Assembly: GCF_003460505.1 (NCBI RefSeq)
Contig: NZ_QTVG01000008.1
Span: forward strand, 1 to 64,000
DNA: 64,000 bases
From: Eubacterium sp. AF36-5BH
GTDB lineage: Bacteria; Bacillota; Clostridia; Lachnospirales; Lachnospiraceae
Direction of reading: 5' to 3'
A model generated the notes under the pieces. The model was not told the DNA's origin. It saw nothing but the letters and a program-made list of their open reading frames with translations, and searched no databases. The position numbers and the translations under genes are program-made. Numbering within the stretch: position 1 is the stretch's first letter; each line of letters begins with the position of its first letter. This document shows positions 36,944 to 44,717 of this stretch, piece by piece.

Positions 36944-38317
36944 TTAACCTACAAACTTATCGTAAATTCCAATTGCAAATATAAAAATAATTATTAAAGG
37001 CAATACATATGTTAAATAAGCTCTCATCCAATTATGTATTTTTACACCTTTTCCTGTATTTGCTTCTTCCTTGAAATTGTTCCAGCCCCAGCCTGATTTT
37101 CCTGTACAGAATAAAAGGAATACTAATGAACCAAGTGGAAGTAAAATATTACTTACTAGGAAATCTTCCAAATCAAGTATTGCTCCACCAAAAACATCTA
37201 ACCATTTCCACTGCCATACGTTGTATCCAAGTACACATGGAAGTGATAATAAAGTAATAACGATAAAGTTTATAAAACTTGATTTCTTTCTGCTCCAGTG
37301 TGTAAGCTCGCTTACGCATGCAATAATATTTTCAAATACAGCAAGCACTGTTGAAAATGCTGCGAATGTCATAAATACAAAGAACAAGCTTCCCCACATT
37401 CTTCCTAATGGAATATTATTAAAAATATTTGGAAGTGTGATAAAAACCAAACTTGGTCCCTGAGTTGGATTAACATTAAATGTGTAACAAGCCGGGAAAA
37501 TTATTAAGCCCGATGTAAGTGCCACAAATGTATCAAGACAGGCAATGTTAACTGACTCCCCTAACAATGAATGGTCTTTTCCAATATAGCTTCCAAAAAT
37601 TGCCATGGCACCAATACCTACACTTAAAGTGAAGAATGCCTGATTCATTGCCGAAACAACGGTGTTCATAATTCCTGCTTCTTTCATTCTTCCAAAATCT
37701 GGAATTAAGTAAAAGCTTAACCCTTCTTTTGCCCCATCCATAAAGAAACTATTTACAGCAAGCACTACCATAATTAAAAGTAATGCCACCATCATAACCT
37801 TTGTTACTTTTTCAAGTCCGTTCTGTAAGCCTCTTGAACAGATAAAAACTCCAACTGCTACAACAATTACCATGCACACACCCATGGTTACAGGTTGTCC
37901 TAACATTTCATTAAATACATTTCCAACCTGCTTTGAATCTAAACCTTCAAATTTTCCTGTAGCTGTTAAATAAAAATAATATAGCATCCAACCTGCAACT
38001 GTTGTGTAAAACATCATAAGTGCATAGTTACCAAATAACGCTATATATCCATGTATGTGCCATTTTGTTTTTGGCTTTTCCAATGCTTTGTAAGCTCTTA
38101 CCGGTGTTTTCTGGCTGGCTCTACCTATGGCAAATTCCATTGTCATAATAGGAAGACCAAGTAAAACTAAAAATATTAAATATATTAATACAAAAGCTCC
38201 ACCTCCACCTTGTCCTGCAACATAAGCGAATTTCCATACATTACCAATACCAATGGCACACCCTGCTGAGATTAGCAAGAATCCCAATCGTGATTTTAAT
38301 TTTTCTCTTTCCTGCAT
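36944..38317 (-). CDS. Sodium-dependent NSS/SNF-family transporter
   Basis: A 457-residue integral membrane protein of the neurotransmitter:sodium symporter family (LeuT fold) with about 11-12 helices. The N-terminal signature 'RLGFLLISAGCAIGIGNVWKFAY' (TM1 with the unwound G-x-G) and 'GGGAFVLIYLIFLVLLGLPIM' (TM2) are clear. It probably takes up an amino acid with Na+; the substrate cannot be told from sequence. Monocistronic, with the terminator at 36838-36878. Confidence 0.92.
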   Translation of the reverse strand: MQEREKLKSRLGFLLISAGCAIGIGNVWKFAYVAGQGGGGAFVLIYLIFLVLLGLPIMTMEFAIGRASQKTPVRAYKALEKPKTKWHIHGYIALFGNYALMMFYTTVAGWMLYYFYLTATGKFEGLDSKQVGNVFNEMLGQPVTMGVCMVIVVAVGVFICSRGLQNGLEKVTKVMMVALLLIMVVLAVNSFFMDGAKEGLSFYLIPDFGRMKEAGIMNTVVSAMNQAFFTLSVGIGAMAIFGSYIGKDHSLLGESVNIACLDTFVALTSGLIIFPACYTFNVNPTQGPSLVFITLPNIFNNIPLGRMWGSLFFVFMTFAAFSTVLAVFENIIACVSELTHWSRKKSSFINFIVITLLSLPCVLGYNVWQWKWLDVFGGAILDLEDFLVSNILLPLGSLVFLLFCTGKSGWGWNNFKEEANTGKGVKIHNWMRAYLTYVLPLIIIFIFAIGIYDKFVG

Positions 38318-38394
38318 CTTTTGTCCCTGTTTTAACAGTAACTGTTAAATTGCCACAAGGGCATCCTTTCTTTGAAATTTTCTATTAATTATAT

Positions 38395-38430
38395 GAAAAA
38401 AATCCTCTAGCGCAAAAAAGCGCCAAAGGA
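38395..38430 (-). terminator. Terminator of the copper-chaperone gene
   Basis: TCCTTTGGCGC / GCGCTAGAGGA around a T6 loop, followed by TTTTTTTC on the minus strand. Confidence 0.85.
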
Positions 38431-38473
38431 CATTTTAACATTAATATTAATTTCTGTCATTATTTTTTAACTC

Positions 38474-38731
38474 TTAATTTCTGTGGAATAATGAAAAACC
38501 TTTCTTTTCATATTCTTCTGTATTAATAGATGTCATTGTGTAACCAGTATCAGCAACAACCTGCTTTAACTTATCTTCGTCTAACTGACCTTCTGAAATA
38601 ATTTCTGTAGTCTTATTTGCATGTGAAGAATTAACCTTCTTTACCTTGAAATTATTTCTAATTGCATCATTCATGTGGCTTTCACACATGCCACACATCA
38701 TACCATCTATTCCTAATGTTGTCTTAATCAT
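38474..38731 (-). CDS. CopZ-like heavy-metal-associated protein
   Basis: 85 residues with one HMA ferredoxin-like domain. The metal loop is 'DGMMCGMCESHMNDAI' (C13, C16), the CXXC copper(I) site with an extra Met, and an 18-residue tail follows. It should carry copper to an exporter or a regulator. Ribosome site TAGGAGGTTATT. The promoter is overlapped by a CsoR-type operator, so expression should rise with copper. No copper ATPase or csoR gene is in the window. Confidence 0.9.
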   Translation of the reverse strand: MIKTTLGIDGMMCGMCESHMNDAIRNNFKVKKVNSSHANKTTEIISEGQLDEDKLKQVVADTGYTMTSINTEEYEKKGFSLFHRN

Positions 38732-38762
38732 AATAACCTCCTAAACATTCTTTATGTAGGAA

Positions 38763-38791
38763 ATTATATACCCCCTATGGGTATATGTCAA
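38763..38791 (-). promoter_or_regulatory. Promoter whose 17-bp spacer is a CsoR-type operator
   Basis: TTGACA (38791-38786), a 17-base spacer TATACCCATAGGGGGTA, then TATAAT (38768-38763). The spacer matches the TACCC-N2-GGGGGTA pattern of CsoR-family operators, so bound repressor would fill the space between the promoter boxes. Confidence 0.85.
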
Positions 38792-38794
38792 ATG

Positions 38795-39562
38795 TTATTT
38801 GCCTTGTTTTCTTTTTTGTTGTTTTGCAACAATTTTCAGCAAAATACATTCCGGCAACAGCTTCTGTCCTGTAACGGCAAGCTTCATTTTTAAGGATGGC
38901 ACTATTATTGTCTTTCTATACTTCATTCCCATTAAAGCTTCCTTAACACAATAATCTGCTGTAATTCCCTTTAATGCAAAAACTACATCTGCATTGTCAT
39001 TAAACTCTGTGTCAACAGGTCCCGGACAAAGAGCGCCAACATATATATTGCTTTTTCTTTCCTTTAATTCCTGTGCCACTGCTTTGGTAAGGCTAACTAC
39101 ATACGCCTTTGTTGCATAATAAGTAGCCATGTAAGGGCCTGCCGGAAGAAGTCCTGCTGATGATGCCACATTCAAAATTCTTCCATGTCCCTGCTTAAGC
39201 ATTTTCTTAAGGACTTTCTTAAATAAAATATGCATTGCTTTAATATTTACATTAATCATTGAAAGTTCTTTTTCAAGTTTTGTGTCACTGAAGTTTCCAC
39301 AGTCACCGAATCCGGCATTATTAATAAATACATAAATATCTTCATCTGTTATTTCTTCAAGCAATTCATAGCAGCCTGATTCTTTTGACAAATCTGCCGG
39401 AATTATTCTACATGGAACACTAAGACTTTCGCTTAACTGTTCTAATCGCTCCACTCTTCTTCCTGTTAAAATAAGTCTGTAGCCCATATTCGCAAATCTC
39501 TTTGCAAACTCCATTCCAATACCTGATGTTGCACCTGTTATAAGGGCTGTTTTAATTTTCAT
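38795..39562 (-). CDS. Short-chain dehydrogenase/reductase
   Basis: A 255-residue classical SDR. The Rossmann motif 'ALITGATSGIGMEFA' is at residues 5-19, 'NNAGFGD' is in the middle, and the catalytic Tyr-Lys is in 'YYATKAYV' after the Ser of 'NVASSAGLL'. 'GRRVERLE' indicates NADP(H) preference. The C-terminal part is typical of the YqjQ/DltE-like branch; the substrate is unknown. It has no operon partner: the copper gene downstream has its own promoter, and 39563-39755 upstream is AT-rich without a gene. Confidence 0.85.
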   Translation of the reverse strand: MKIKTALITGATSGIGMEFAKRFANMGYRLILTGRRVERLEQLSESLSVPCRIIPADLSKESGCYELLEEITDEDIYVFINNAGFGDCGNFSDTKLEKELSMINVNIKAMHILFKKVLKKMLKQGHGRILNVASSAGLLPAGPYMATYYATKAYVVSLTKAVAQELKERKSNIYVGALCPGPVDTEFNDNADVVFALKGITADYCVKEALMGMKYRKTIIVPSLKMKLAVTGQKLLPECILLKIVAKQQKRKQGK

Positions 39563-39755
39563 AAAATTTACCTTCTTTCTGTTATTTAAGTTTTCTACTA
39601 AAATAATTATTGTTCCTCTTCTCTAAGAATTATTTTTCATCTTATTTAAGAATTATTTTCTATCTTCAATAATAAATATTTTTCCTCTACTTAAATAATT
39701 TACCACATTTCGTCTAAGATAACACCCTATGAATAATTTTTTATTCTGAAATATG

Positions 39756-40002
39756 TTATTTCTTTTCATCTAACAACATTACGCCTTGTTTTGGATTTGT
39801 TTTTATTGCCCCTACAATTGGATGTGGCACATATAACTCCTCTAAATAATCAACGTCCTCTTTTGTTAATTTTACATCTAATACACCTACTGCATCATCA
39901 ATATAACTTTTCTTCATTACACCCATAATAGGTGAGGCTACGCCTTTTGCCCAATGCCATGCCAACGCTACCCTGTGACATTTTGCAGTTATATTTTTCT
40001 GC
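39756..40002 (-). pseudogene. Aldo/keto reductase C-terminal relic
   Basis: The last 80 or so residues of an aldo/keto reductase: 'YNCKMSQ', then, after a one-base insertion in the run complementary to 39971-39973, 'ALAWHWAKGVASPIMGVMKK' and 'VGVLDVKLTKEDVDYLEELY', ending 'PHPIVGAI'. The N-terminal barrel with the catalytic Tyr is missing. It is fused directly to a fragment of an MMPL transporter. Confidence 0.75.
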
Positions 40003-40436
40003 TGTGCTTCTAATCTTTTTTACAAGATTAAAAGTTTTCTCACCTTCATATTCAGCATCAACTGAAATAACCATTCTTGTATATTTGTCTGAACATAACT
40101 TTGAATAAATTTCCTTATCTAAGTAACTTTCAGGTATTTCTGTTCCCACTGTATCAACATAGGATATAATGCTTTTTCTATCTTCGCCGTATCTGCTCCC
40201 GTTTTTGTTTTCTCATTAAAAATCTTTGATGCCCCATAACTAAAGCTGTTCGAATTTGATGCTAAAAATGATGGCACAATTACAATGACGAATATTACGA
40301 AAACAGGTATCATTACTTTTCTTACAACATTTCCGAAACCTTTAAATGATGGCACAAATGGTCTGTATTCAAATTTATCAAGCCACTTATAAGTAGCCAA
40401 AATAAGACATGGCATAATTTGTGCAAATACGGACAA
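39988..40436 (-). pseudogene. MMPL/RND-type transporter relic
   Basis: Two blocks in different frames fit an MMPL-family transporter. One (40436 to about 40150) has a membrane segment and 'NSFSYGASKIFNEKTKTGAD'. The other (about 40165-40002) has 'SIISYVDTVGTEIPESYLDK' and 'DKYTRMVISVDAEYEGEKTF'. Between them about 25 residues and the frame are lost, and the rest of the gene on both sides is gone. The right block ends at 'TAEKYN', where the aldo/keto reductase relic begins. Confidence 0.7.
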
Positions 40437-40663
40437 ATATTGTTAGAGATACAGAAGCAAAATACACTGCTAAAATAACCGACCATTTTAGGTTTTTCTT
40501 ATGCAATTTTTATACTGAAGCATTGGCTGGTATGTTAATTAACTTATTTCAGAATCCAAACAAATGCGACCAAACAGAATTGTTTGAGTATTTTTCAGTT
40601 ATTTTGTATAACTCACTACCAGCTGTAATTTGTTCCCAAAATACTGAGAAGAGTGATATATAA
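40421..40663 (+). pseudogene. TetR-family regulator C-terminal relic
   Basis: An 80-residue frame resembling the ligand-binding end of TetR regulators ('HFRFFLCNFYTEALAGMLIN', 'FEYFSVIL'), without the HTH domain. It is divergent from the MMPL relic, the usual arrangement of a TetR gene and the efflux gene it controls. The match is by general pattern, so confidence is limited. Confidence 0.45.
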
Positions 40664-40682
40664 GATTTTTTTCTGCACAATA

Positions 40683-40730
40683 AAAGAGGTAATTACAATT
40701 TTCATAATCAAATCATAATTACCTCTTTTT
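40683..40730. terminator. Bidirectional terminator
   Basis: AAAGAGGTAATTA / TAATTACCTCTTT arms with A-run before and T-run after, between the TetR relic (plus) and the surface-protein fragment (minus). Confidence 0.85.
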
Positions 40731-40767
40731 GCAATATTTAACTTATATAATTAAATACTTTTTATAT

Positions 40768-41135
40768 TTATTTTTCTCTAACCCAAACTCTTCTCTTAGG
40801 GCTCCATGGACCATATTTCTTTCCCACTTTTGCACGAACAGAAATACCATAGTATTTATCACCTTTTAACTTTTTGGATACATAAGATGTTTTCTTAATT
40901 GTTTTTACTTTACCACCAATTTTAACCTGATATTTCTTTGCGCCTGCAACTTTTTTGAATTTTACTCTAACTTTCTGACTTTTCAATCCTTTAGTTTCTG
41001 TTACATTAACACCATTAACTGGTTTCTTTTTAATAGTAAGTGAAATTTTTTCCGGACTTGGGCAATTATGCCAATCAAAGTAAGAATAAAATGACATCTC
41101 TGCAACTACTCTGTACTTTCCCGGTTTAACAATTT
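40768..41135 (-). pseudogene. Surface-protein C-terminal fragment (FN3-like)
   Basis: The frame is open from the ogt-like stop region to 40768. It gives 'WNIKIVKPGKYRVVAEM', then a lysine-rich FN3-like domain ('KVRVKFKKVAGAKKYQVKIG', 'YYGISVRAKVGKKYGPWSP'). The same kind of domain ends the GH43 protein and starts the truncated amidase. There is no signal peptide, and the only ATG (41097) has no ribosome site. It looks like the tail of an extracellular protein whose 5' part was deleted. Confidence 0.6.
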
Positions 41136-41756
41136 TTATATTCCATACTTGGACAAATCCACTTTTCCATCCACAACTTCAACGCCATCCTTAATAAGCC
41201 GTCTAGCCTGCTCATCTTTTCCGCCAAAGGCAAAAGCTCCCGAAAGTTCTCCTTTTGAATTAACCACCCTAAAGCAAGGTATGTCTTCCGGGTCTGGATT
41301 CTTGTGTAGTGCGTTGCCAACAGCTCTTGCCATTTTCGGTTCTCCTGCCATCTCGGCAATTCTGCCGTAACTTGCTACATGACCCTTCGGTATCTTTTTT
41401 ACAGCTTCATATATTCTCTTGGTTGGACTGTCAGTGATAATATCGTAACTTTCAGCTATCATTCTTTTTACTTCTTTATCAGGTACACTTCCATCTAAAA
41501 TTATAGTATTCCAATGTTCCTTGTTCTGATGGTAACCGGGGATTACGGATTCATAAGTCTGCCTCCAAAAATCTCTCCACTGGGGGTCTACTTTTACATT
41601 TAAATTTACAAAGCCATCTTTCTCGTACACCCAAAGGAATGCCTTTTTGCTGCCTTTAACTCTTATAAGTTGCCAATTAGTGTCTTTGAAAGGTGTGTCT
41701 AAATATGTGTTTTCAAATGTTAAACCAAAATCTGTTGCCTGTTTTCTTGTTTTCAT
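41136..41756 (-). CDS. MmcQ/YjbR domain fused to alkylguanine transferase-like domain
   Basis: 206 residues. Residues 1-105 are an MmcQ/YjbR-type (DUF419) double-wing fold ('FLWVYEKDGFVNLNVKVDP', 'HWNTIILDG'). Residues 115-200 are an O6-alkylguanine-DNA alkyltransferase core ('ASYGRIAEMAGEPKMARAVG', 'IPCFRVVNSKGELSGAFAFG'). The acceptor Cys is present (C161), but the usual PCHR reads PCFR, so the His that normally activates the cysteine is replaced by Phe. It may be a weak transferase or an alkyl-damage sensor. RBS AAAGAGGTGCAACC. Confidence 0.85.
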   Translation of the reverse strand: MKTRKQATDFGLTFENTYLDTPFKDTNWQLIRVKGSKKAFLWVYEKDGFVNLNVKVDPQWRDFWRQTYESVIPGYHQNKEHWNTIILDGSVPDKEVKRMIAESYDIITDSPTKRIYEAVKKIPKGHVASYGRIAEMAGEPKMARAVGNALHKNPDPEDIPCFRVVNSKGELSGAFAFGGKDEQARRLIKDGVEVVDGKVDLSKYGI

Positions 41757-41805
41757 GGTTGCACCTCTTTTTTATAAACCTTTCTTGAAGTTGCTCTGTT
41801 TTTTA

Positions 41806-42069
41806 TTAATCTAAATCCTCTTTTTTTATAGGTCTTTTAGAATCAAACAAAGCTACATAATACTCTGTGTCTCCTCCTGTTATCTTGGCGCTTCTTAGAA
41901 AGTTTATACCATCTTTCCAATATGCATCTTCTCCAACATATTCAATGACATCATCCGAATTAACAGTATATGATTTTATACTTGCTCCATCTTTATTTTC
42001 TGAAACTTTAAATCTATTTTTCAGTAATTTATATTTTGAAGCTTTCTTTACAGAAGTTTCTCTGTCCAC
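41806..42069 (-). CDS. Hypothetical protein (87 aa)
   Basis: A GTG-started frame overlapping the end of the ArsC-like gene by 22 bases. The product is basic at the start and mixed later ('SYTVNSDDVIEYVGEDAYWK', 'YYVALFDSKRPIKKED'). There is no recognised domain or membrane segment. It could be translated by coupling to the ArsC-like gene or be a decayed remnant. Confidence 0.4.
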   Translation of the reverse strand: MDRETSVKKASKYKLLKNRFKVSENKDGASIKSYTVNSDDVIEYVGEDAYWKDGINFLRSAKITGGDTEYYVALFDSKRPIKKEDLD

Positions 42070-42398
42070 TCTACTTCTCTAAATCCAGTCAATACCTGAC
42101 CTTCACCCACAACTAACGGACGTTTTACTAACATACCATTTGTCGACAATAACTGTATTTGTTCATCCTCGCTCATTGTTGGTAGCTTATCTTTAAGATG
42201 CATTTCTTTATAAAGCATCCCACTTGTGTTGAAAAATTTCTTTAATGGCAATCCACTTTCGGTGTACCATTTTTTCAATTCATCATAAGAAGGATTCTCT
42301 TCTACAATATGACGTTCTGTATATTCTATACCATGCTCATCAAGCCACTTTTTAGCCTTCTTACATGTTGAACATTTTGGGTAACAAATAAATAACAT
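42048..42398 (-). CDS. ArsC/Spx-family reductase-like protein
   Basis: 116 residues from ATG 42398 (longer to 42452 without a good ribosome site). Thioredoxin-like ArsC fold: 'FICYPKCSTCKKAKKWLDEH' with CXXC at the N-terminal loop, 'FNTSGMLYKEM' in the middle and 'LVKRPLVVGEGQVLTGFREV' near the end, as in the YffB/Spx group rather than true arsenate reductases. No ars genes are nearby. It follows the Nudix gene closely. Confidence 0.85.
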   Translation of the reverse strand: MLFICYPKCSTCKKAKKWLDEHGIEYTERHIVEENPSYDELKKWYTESGLPLKKFFNTSGMLYKEMHLKDKLPTMSEDEQIQLLSTNGMLVKRPLVVGEGQVLTGFREVEWTEKLL

Positions 42399-42430
42399 TT
42401 TCTTCACCATCCTTTTCATTATTTTGTTTA

Positions 42431-42883
42431 CTATTTTAGTTCGTGTTTCCATTGACCATTTTCCACAGTGTAATGGAACTCACTAATATCATCTTCCAGA
42501 AAAACTTTCAGCATATCATCCATATCCATTGCAAGATTTCCTTTTTTCATCTCCTCCAGTGGAATCCATTTTACTTCTCCTTCCTCAGAAGATTTTAGCT
42601 CTCCACTAAACTTATTTGTCTTATAAAAAACAACTATGTATCTGCTGCCATCTTTTTCCATCCAGTCCTTTATCCCACAAATTCGTGGATTTTCTATTTT
42701 CAAACCTGTTTCTTCGTATACTTCACGTATGACCGAATCCACAAAAGATTCGCCCTTTTCAATATGACCACCCGGAAATGTTAAGCCTCCCCAATCGTTG
42801 TCAACTTTATCCTGTACAAGCACATTGCCGTCGTCATCATACACCATACACATGTTGGTAAGCGTTACCTGCTCCGTTCTCAT
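42431..42883 (-). CDS. Nudix hydrolase (8-oxo-dGTPase type)
   Basis: 150 residues with an intact Nudix box: GGHIEKGESF followed by REVYEETGLKI. The N-terminal 'TLTNMCMVYDDDGNVLVQDK' and the C-terminal 'WIPLEEMKKGNLAMDMDDML' are typical of MutT/YtkD-like enzymes that clean oxidised nucleotides. It is between a GNAT gene (20 bases upstream) and the ArsC-like gene (overlapping frames), so a small operon of housekeeping enzymes. Confidence 0.88.
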   Translation of the reverse strand: MRTEQVTLTNMCMVYDDDGNVLVQDKVDNDWGGLTFPGGHIEKGESFVDSVIREVYEETGLKIENPRICGIKDWMEKDGSRYIVVFYKTNKFSGELKSSEEGEVKWIPLEEMKKGNLAMDMDDMLKVFLEDDISEFHYTVENGQWKHELK

Positions 42884-42903
42884 TTGCTACTCCTGTTCTT
42901 TTG

Positions 42904-43374
42904 TTATAATTTTTTCAATTCTTTTCTCATTATGTTATCTTCGATTTCAACATATCCATGCTTTGGATAAAAAGCCCATGCTTCAAACCATTGTTCCTTC
43001 GATTTACCTAAGTGTACAATGGTTGCAATTTTTCCTTTTTTAATTGCATAAGCCTCAGCAGTGGATAAAAGTTCTGTACCTATCCCTTTATGTTTTTGAT
43101 TATATTTAATAAACAAACGATGAATATAACATTCGATTTCATTCTCCATTATGCTTACGCCAACACTTCCGATTACTCTGTCATGTTCGTCTATTGCAAG
43201 CCAAAACATTCCACCTTTGTCTGTATAATTTTTTTGGATATCCAGTAAATCTTCATTAAGTCCCGGCACTCTTCCTAAAGCATTTTTTGCTTCAAGAATC
43301 ATAAAAATAAGGTCATCTCTATACTTATCTTGATATGGAATTATCTTCATTATTATTTTAGCTTTATCCAGCAT
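42904..43374 (-). CDS. GNAT-family N-acetyltransferase
   Basis: 156 residues. The acetyl-CoA loop is 'NQKHKGIGTELLSTAEAYA' (Q/RxxGxG/A), preceded by 'IECYIHRLFIKY' (beta-4) and followed by 'AWAFYPKHGYVEIEDNIM'. Substrate unknown. The start at 43374 is preceded by GAGAGGACGCTA. First gene of the GNAT-Nudix-ArsC set. Confidence 0.88.
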   Translation of the reverse strand: MLDKAKIIMKIIPYQDKYRDDLIFMILEAKNALGRVPGLNEDLLDIQKNYTDKGGMFWLAIDEHDRVIGSVGVSIMENEIECYIHRLFIKYNQKHKGIGTELLSTAEAYAIKKGKIATIVHLGKSKEQWFEAWAFYPKHGYVEIEDNIMRKELKKL

Positions 43375-43673
43375 TAGCGTCCTCTCTTATTGCTATTTAT
43401 AATCTTATTGTAACATTCATATGGGTGAATTAAGCCACACATACTCTTTTAAAACAGTATAACATAAAGTAATATAATGGCTGTTATTTTTCTTCAATTT
43501 CAAGTAAATTTAATAATAATTTTCTATTCCCATTGTTCAATAGATTTTATCCATTGCGATATCTACATAGTAGATAAATTTATATCTGCTCTGTAACAAT
43601 CACTATTCTTTTTTGTTTCCATCTTGACAATTGTAAAATAAACTGCTATCATTTAATTAAGAAATGGGTTTTC
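43375..43673. other. Gene-free stretch
   Basis: AT-rich. A short minus-strand frame starting 'METKKNSDCYRADINL' ends after about 20 codons and may be a gene relic. No strong terminator or promoter is evident apart from a TATACT box near 43460 for the GNAT gene. Confidence 0.35.
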
Positions 43674-44228
43674 TCACTGAGTAAGGTCTTGTGACTGGAA
43701 AAGGTTGCTCGTTTCTTTTTTTATATTCATAATATCGTATAAATATTTCTTTCCATCTCTAGCATGACGCACTAACATCGCCACATGAAATACATTAAAT
43801 CTCAATATCTCACCATCTTCACCAAATACAGGTAATGCGAATCTTGATTCATACCTATACCAACCATATTTTGCATCGTTATTATGTTTTTTCTTTTTAT
43901 TTGGAAAATATTTTAATCCCGATGAAATTTTAATTAATTCGGGAATACCTTGTACTGCATTGGCTTTAGCCTTAGCATTTGCACCCTTTAAAATATTAGT
44001 ATATTCTGAATGTGCATACTCATCTGGCAAATCTGCTCCTATATAAACCACTTCGTTAGTAGCTACTATTGTGTACAATTCCCCAACATATCTCATCAAA
44101 TATTTTTCAACATCTTTCCAACTAATGGATTTTTTCCCCTTAAAAACAATATCATTAATTATAACAATGTTATTTCCATTTAAATCTTTAACAATAGATA
44201 CATTTCTTGAATTTTGTTTTTCTTCCAT
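43674..44228 (-). CDS. Hypothetical protein of a two-gene accessory module
   Basis: 184 residues, not recognised. Features are an Ile-rich N-terminal sheet ('NNIVIINDIVFKGKKSISW'), 'YAHSEYTNILKGANAKAKAN', a basic patch 'PNKKKKHNN' and 'YESRFALPVFGEDGEILRFN', then 'VAMLVRHARDGKKYLYDIMN'. The last region suggests a compact alpha/beta enzyme or nuclease-like fold, but no catalytic motif can be named. It is three bases downstream of the HTH gene and must be co-transcribed with it. Confidence 0.6.
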   Translation of the reverse strand: MEEKQNSRNVSIVKDLNGNNIVIINDIVFKGKKSISWKDVEKYLMRYVGELYTIVATNEVVYIGADLPDEYAHSEYTNILKGANAKAKANAVQGIPELIKISSGLKYFPNKKKKHNNDAKYGWYRYESRFALPVFGEDGEILRFNVFHVAMLVRHARDGKKYLYDIMNIKKETSNLFQSQDLTQ

Positions 44229-44231
44229 AAG

Positions 44232-44510
44232 CTATTTGTTCTCCTTCACACTTTTTAATTCATCATAATAAGCTTTATACCGATATGCAGTTCTCCTACT
44301 AATATCGCCTTCTTCTACAATTTCGTTAATAGTCATACCACTCTCATATTTACCGGCAAAATCATTATAAGCAGCCATCCATGCCTCGTTATGTTTCTTT
44401 CTTCCACCGTAATTTCTGTTTCTATAATATTCCAATTCCGACAACAACTTCTTGTTCTCTTCTTCCAGTTCCTTAATGCGTTCTAATGCTTCCTCCAATG
44501 TTTTTATCAT
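44232..44510 (-). CDS. Coiled-coil HTH protein, probable autoregulator
   Basis: 92 residues: an N-terminal leucine-rich coiled coil ('LERIKELEEENKKLLSELEY'), then a resolvase/homeodomain-like HTH ('GMTINEIVEEGDISRRTAYR'). First gene of a pair with the 184-residue protein. Two near-identical 20-bp sites surround its promoter (44536-44600), which suggests it represses itself, as antitoxin-type or phage regulators do. Confidence 0.7.
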   Translation of the reverse strand: MIKTLEEALERIKELEEENKKLLSELEYYRNRNYGGRKKHNEAWMAAYNDFAGKYESGMTINEIVEEGDISRRTAYRYKAYYDELKSVKENK

Positions 44511-44535
44511 GACTACCTCCTATTAGTTTATTTTG

Positions 44536-44600
44536 TGCCACTTTGATATTTGTCACAAAAATAACATTTATTTTATTTAGTGTCAATTTGATTTTTGACA
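44536..44600 (-). promoter_or_regulatory. Promoter flanked by two 20-bp operator-like repeats
   Basis: Minus strand: TTGACA (44586-44581), 17 bases, TATTTT (44563-44558). TGTCAAAAATCAAATTGACA covers the -35 box and TGACAAATATCAAAGTGGCA lies just after the -10 box. The two agree at 16 of 20 positions and each is an imperfect palindrome. Confidence 0.75.
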
Positions 44601-44617
44601 TTTTTTTTAAGTATTTC

Positions 44618-44665
44618 AAAAAGAAAACAACCATTCATTTTCAACCTTTTTTGAAAACGAATGGT
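44618..44665 (-). terminator. Terminator of the 502-residue acidic protein gene
   Basis: ACCATTCGTTTTCAA / TTGAAAATGAATGGT followed by TGTTTTCTTTTTG on the minus strand. Confidence 0.85.
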
Positions 44666-44717
44666 CGCCCAAATCACTTACTAAATCTATATTTTTCTTT
44701 TATGTGCTCTAACATTT

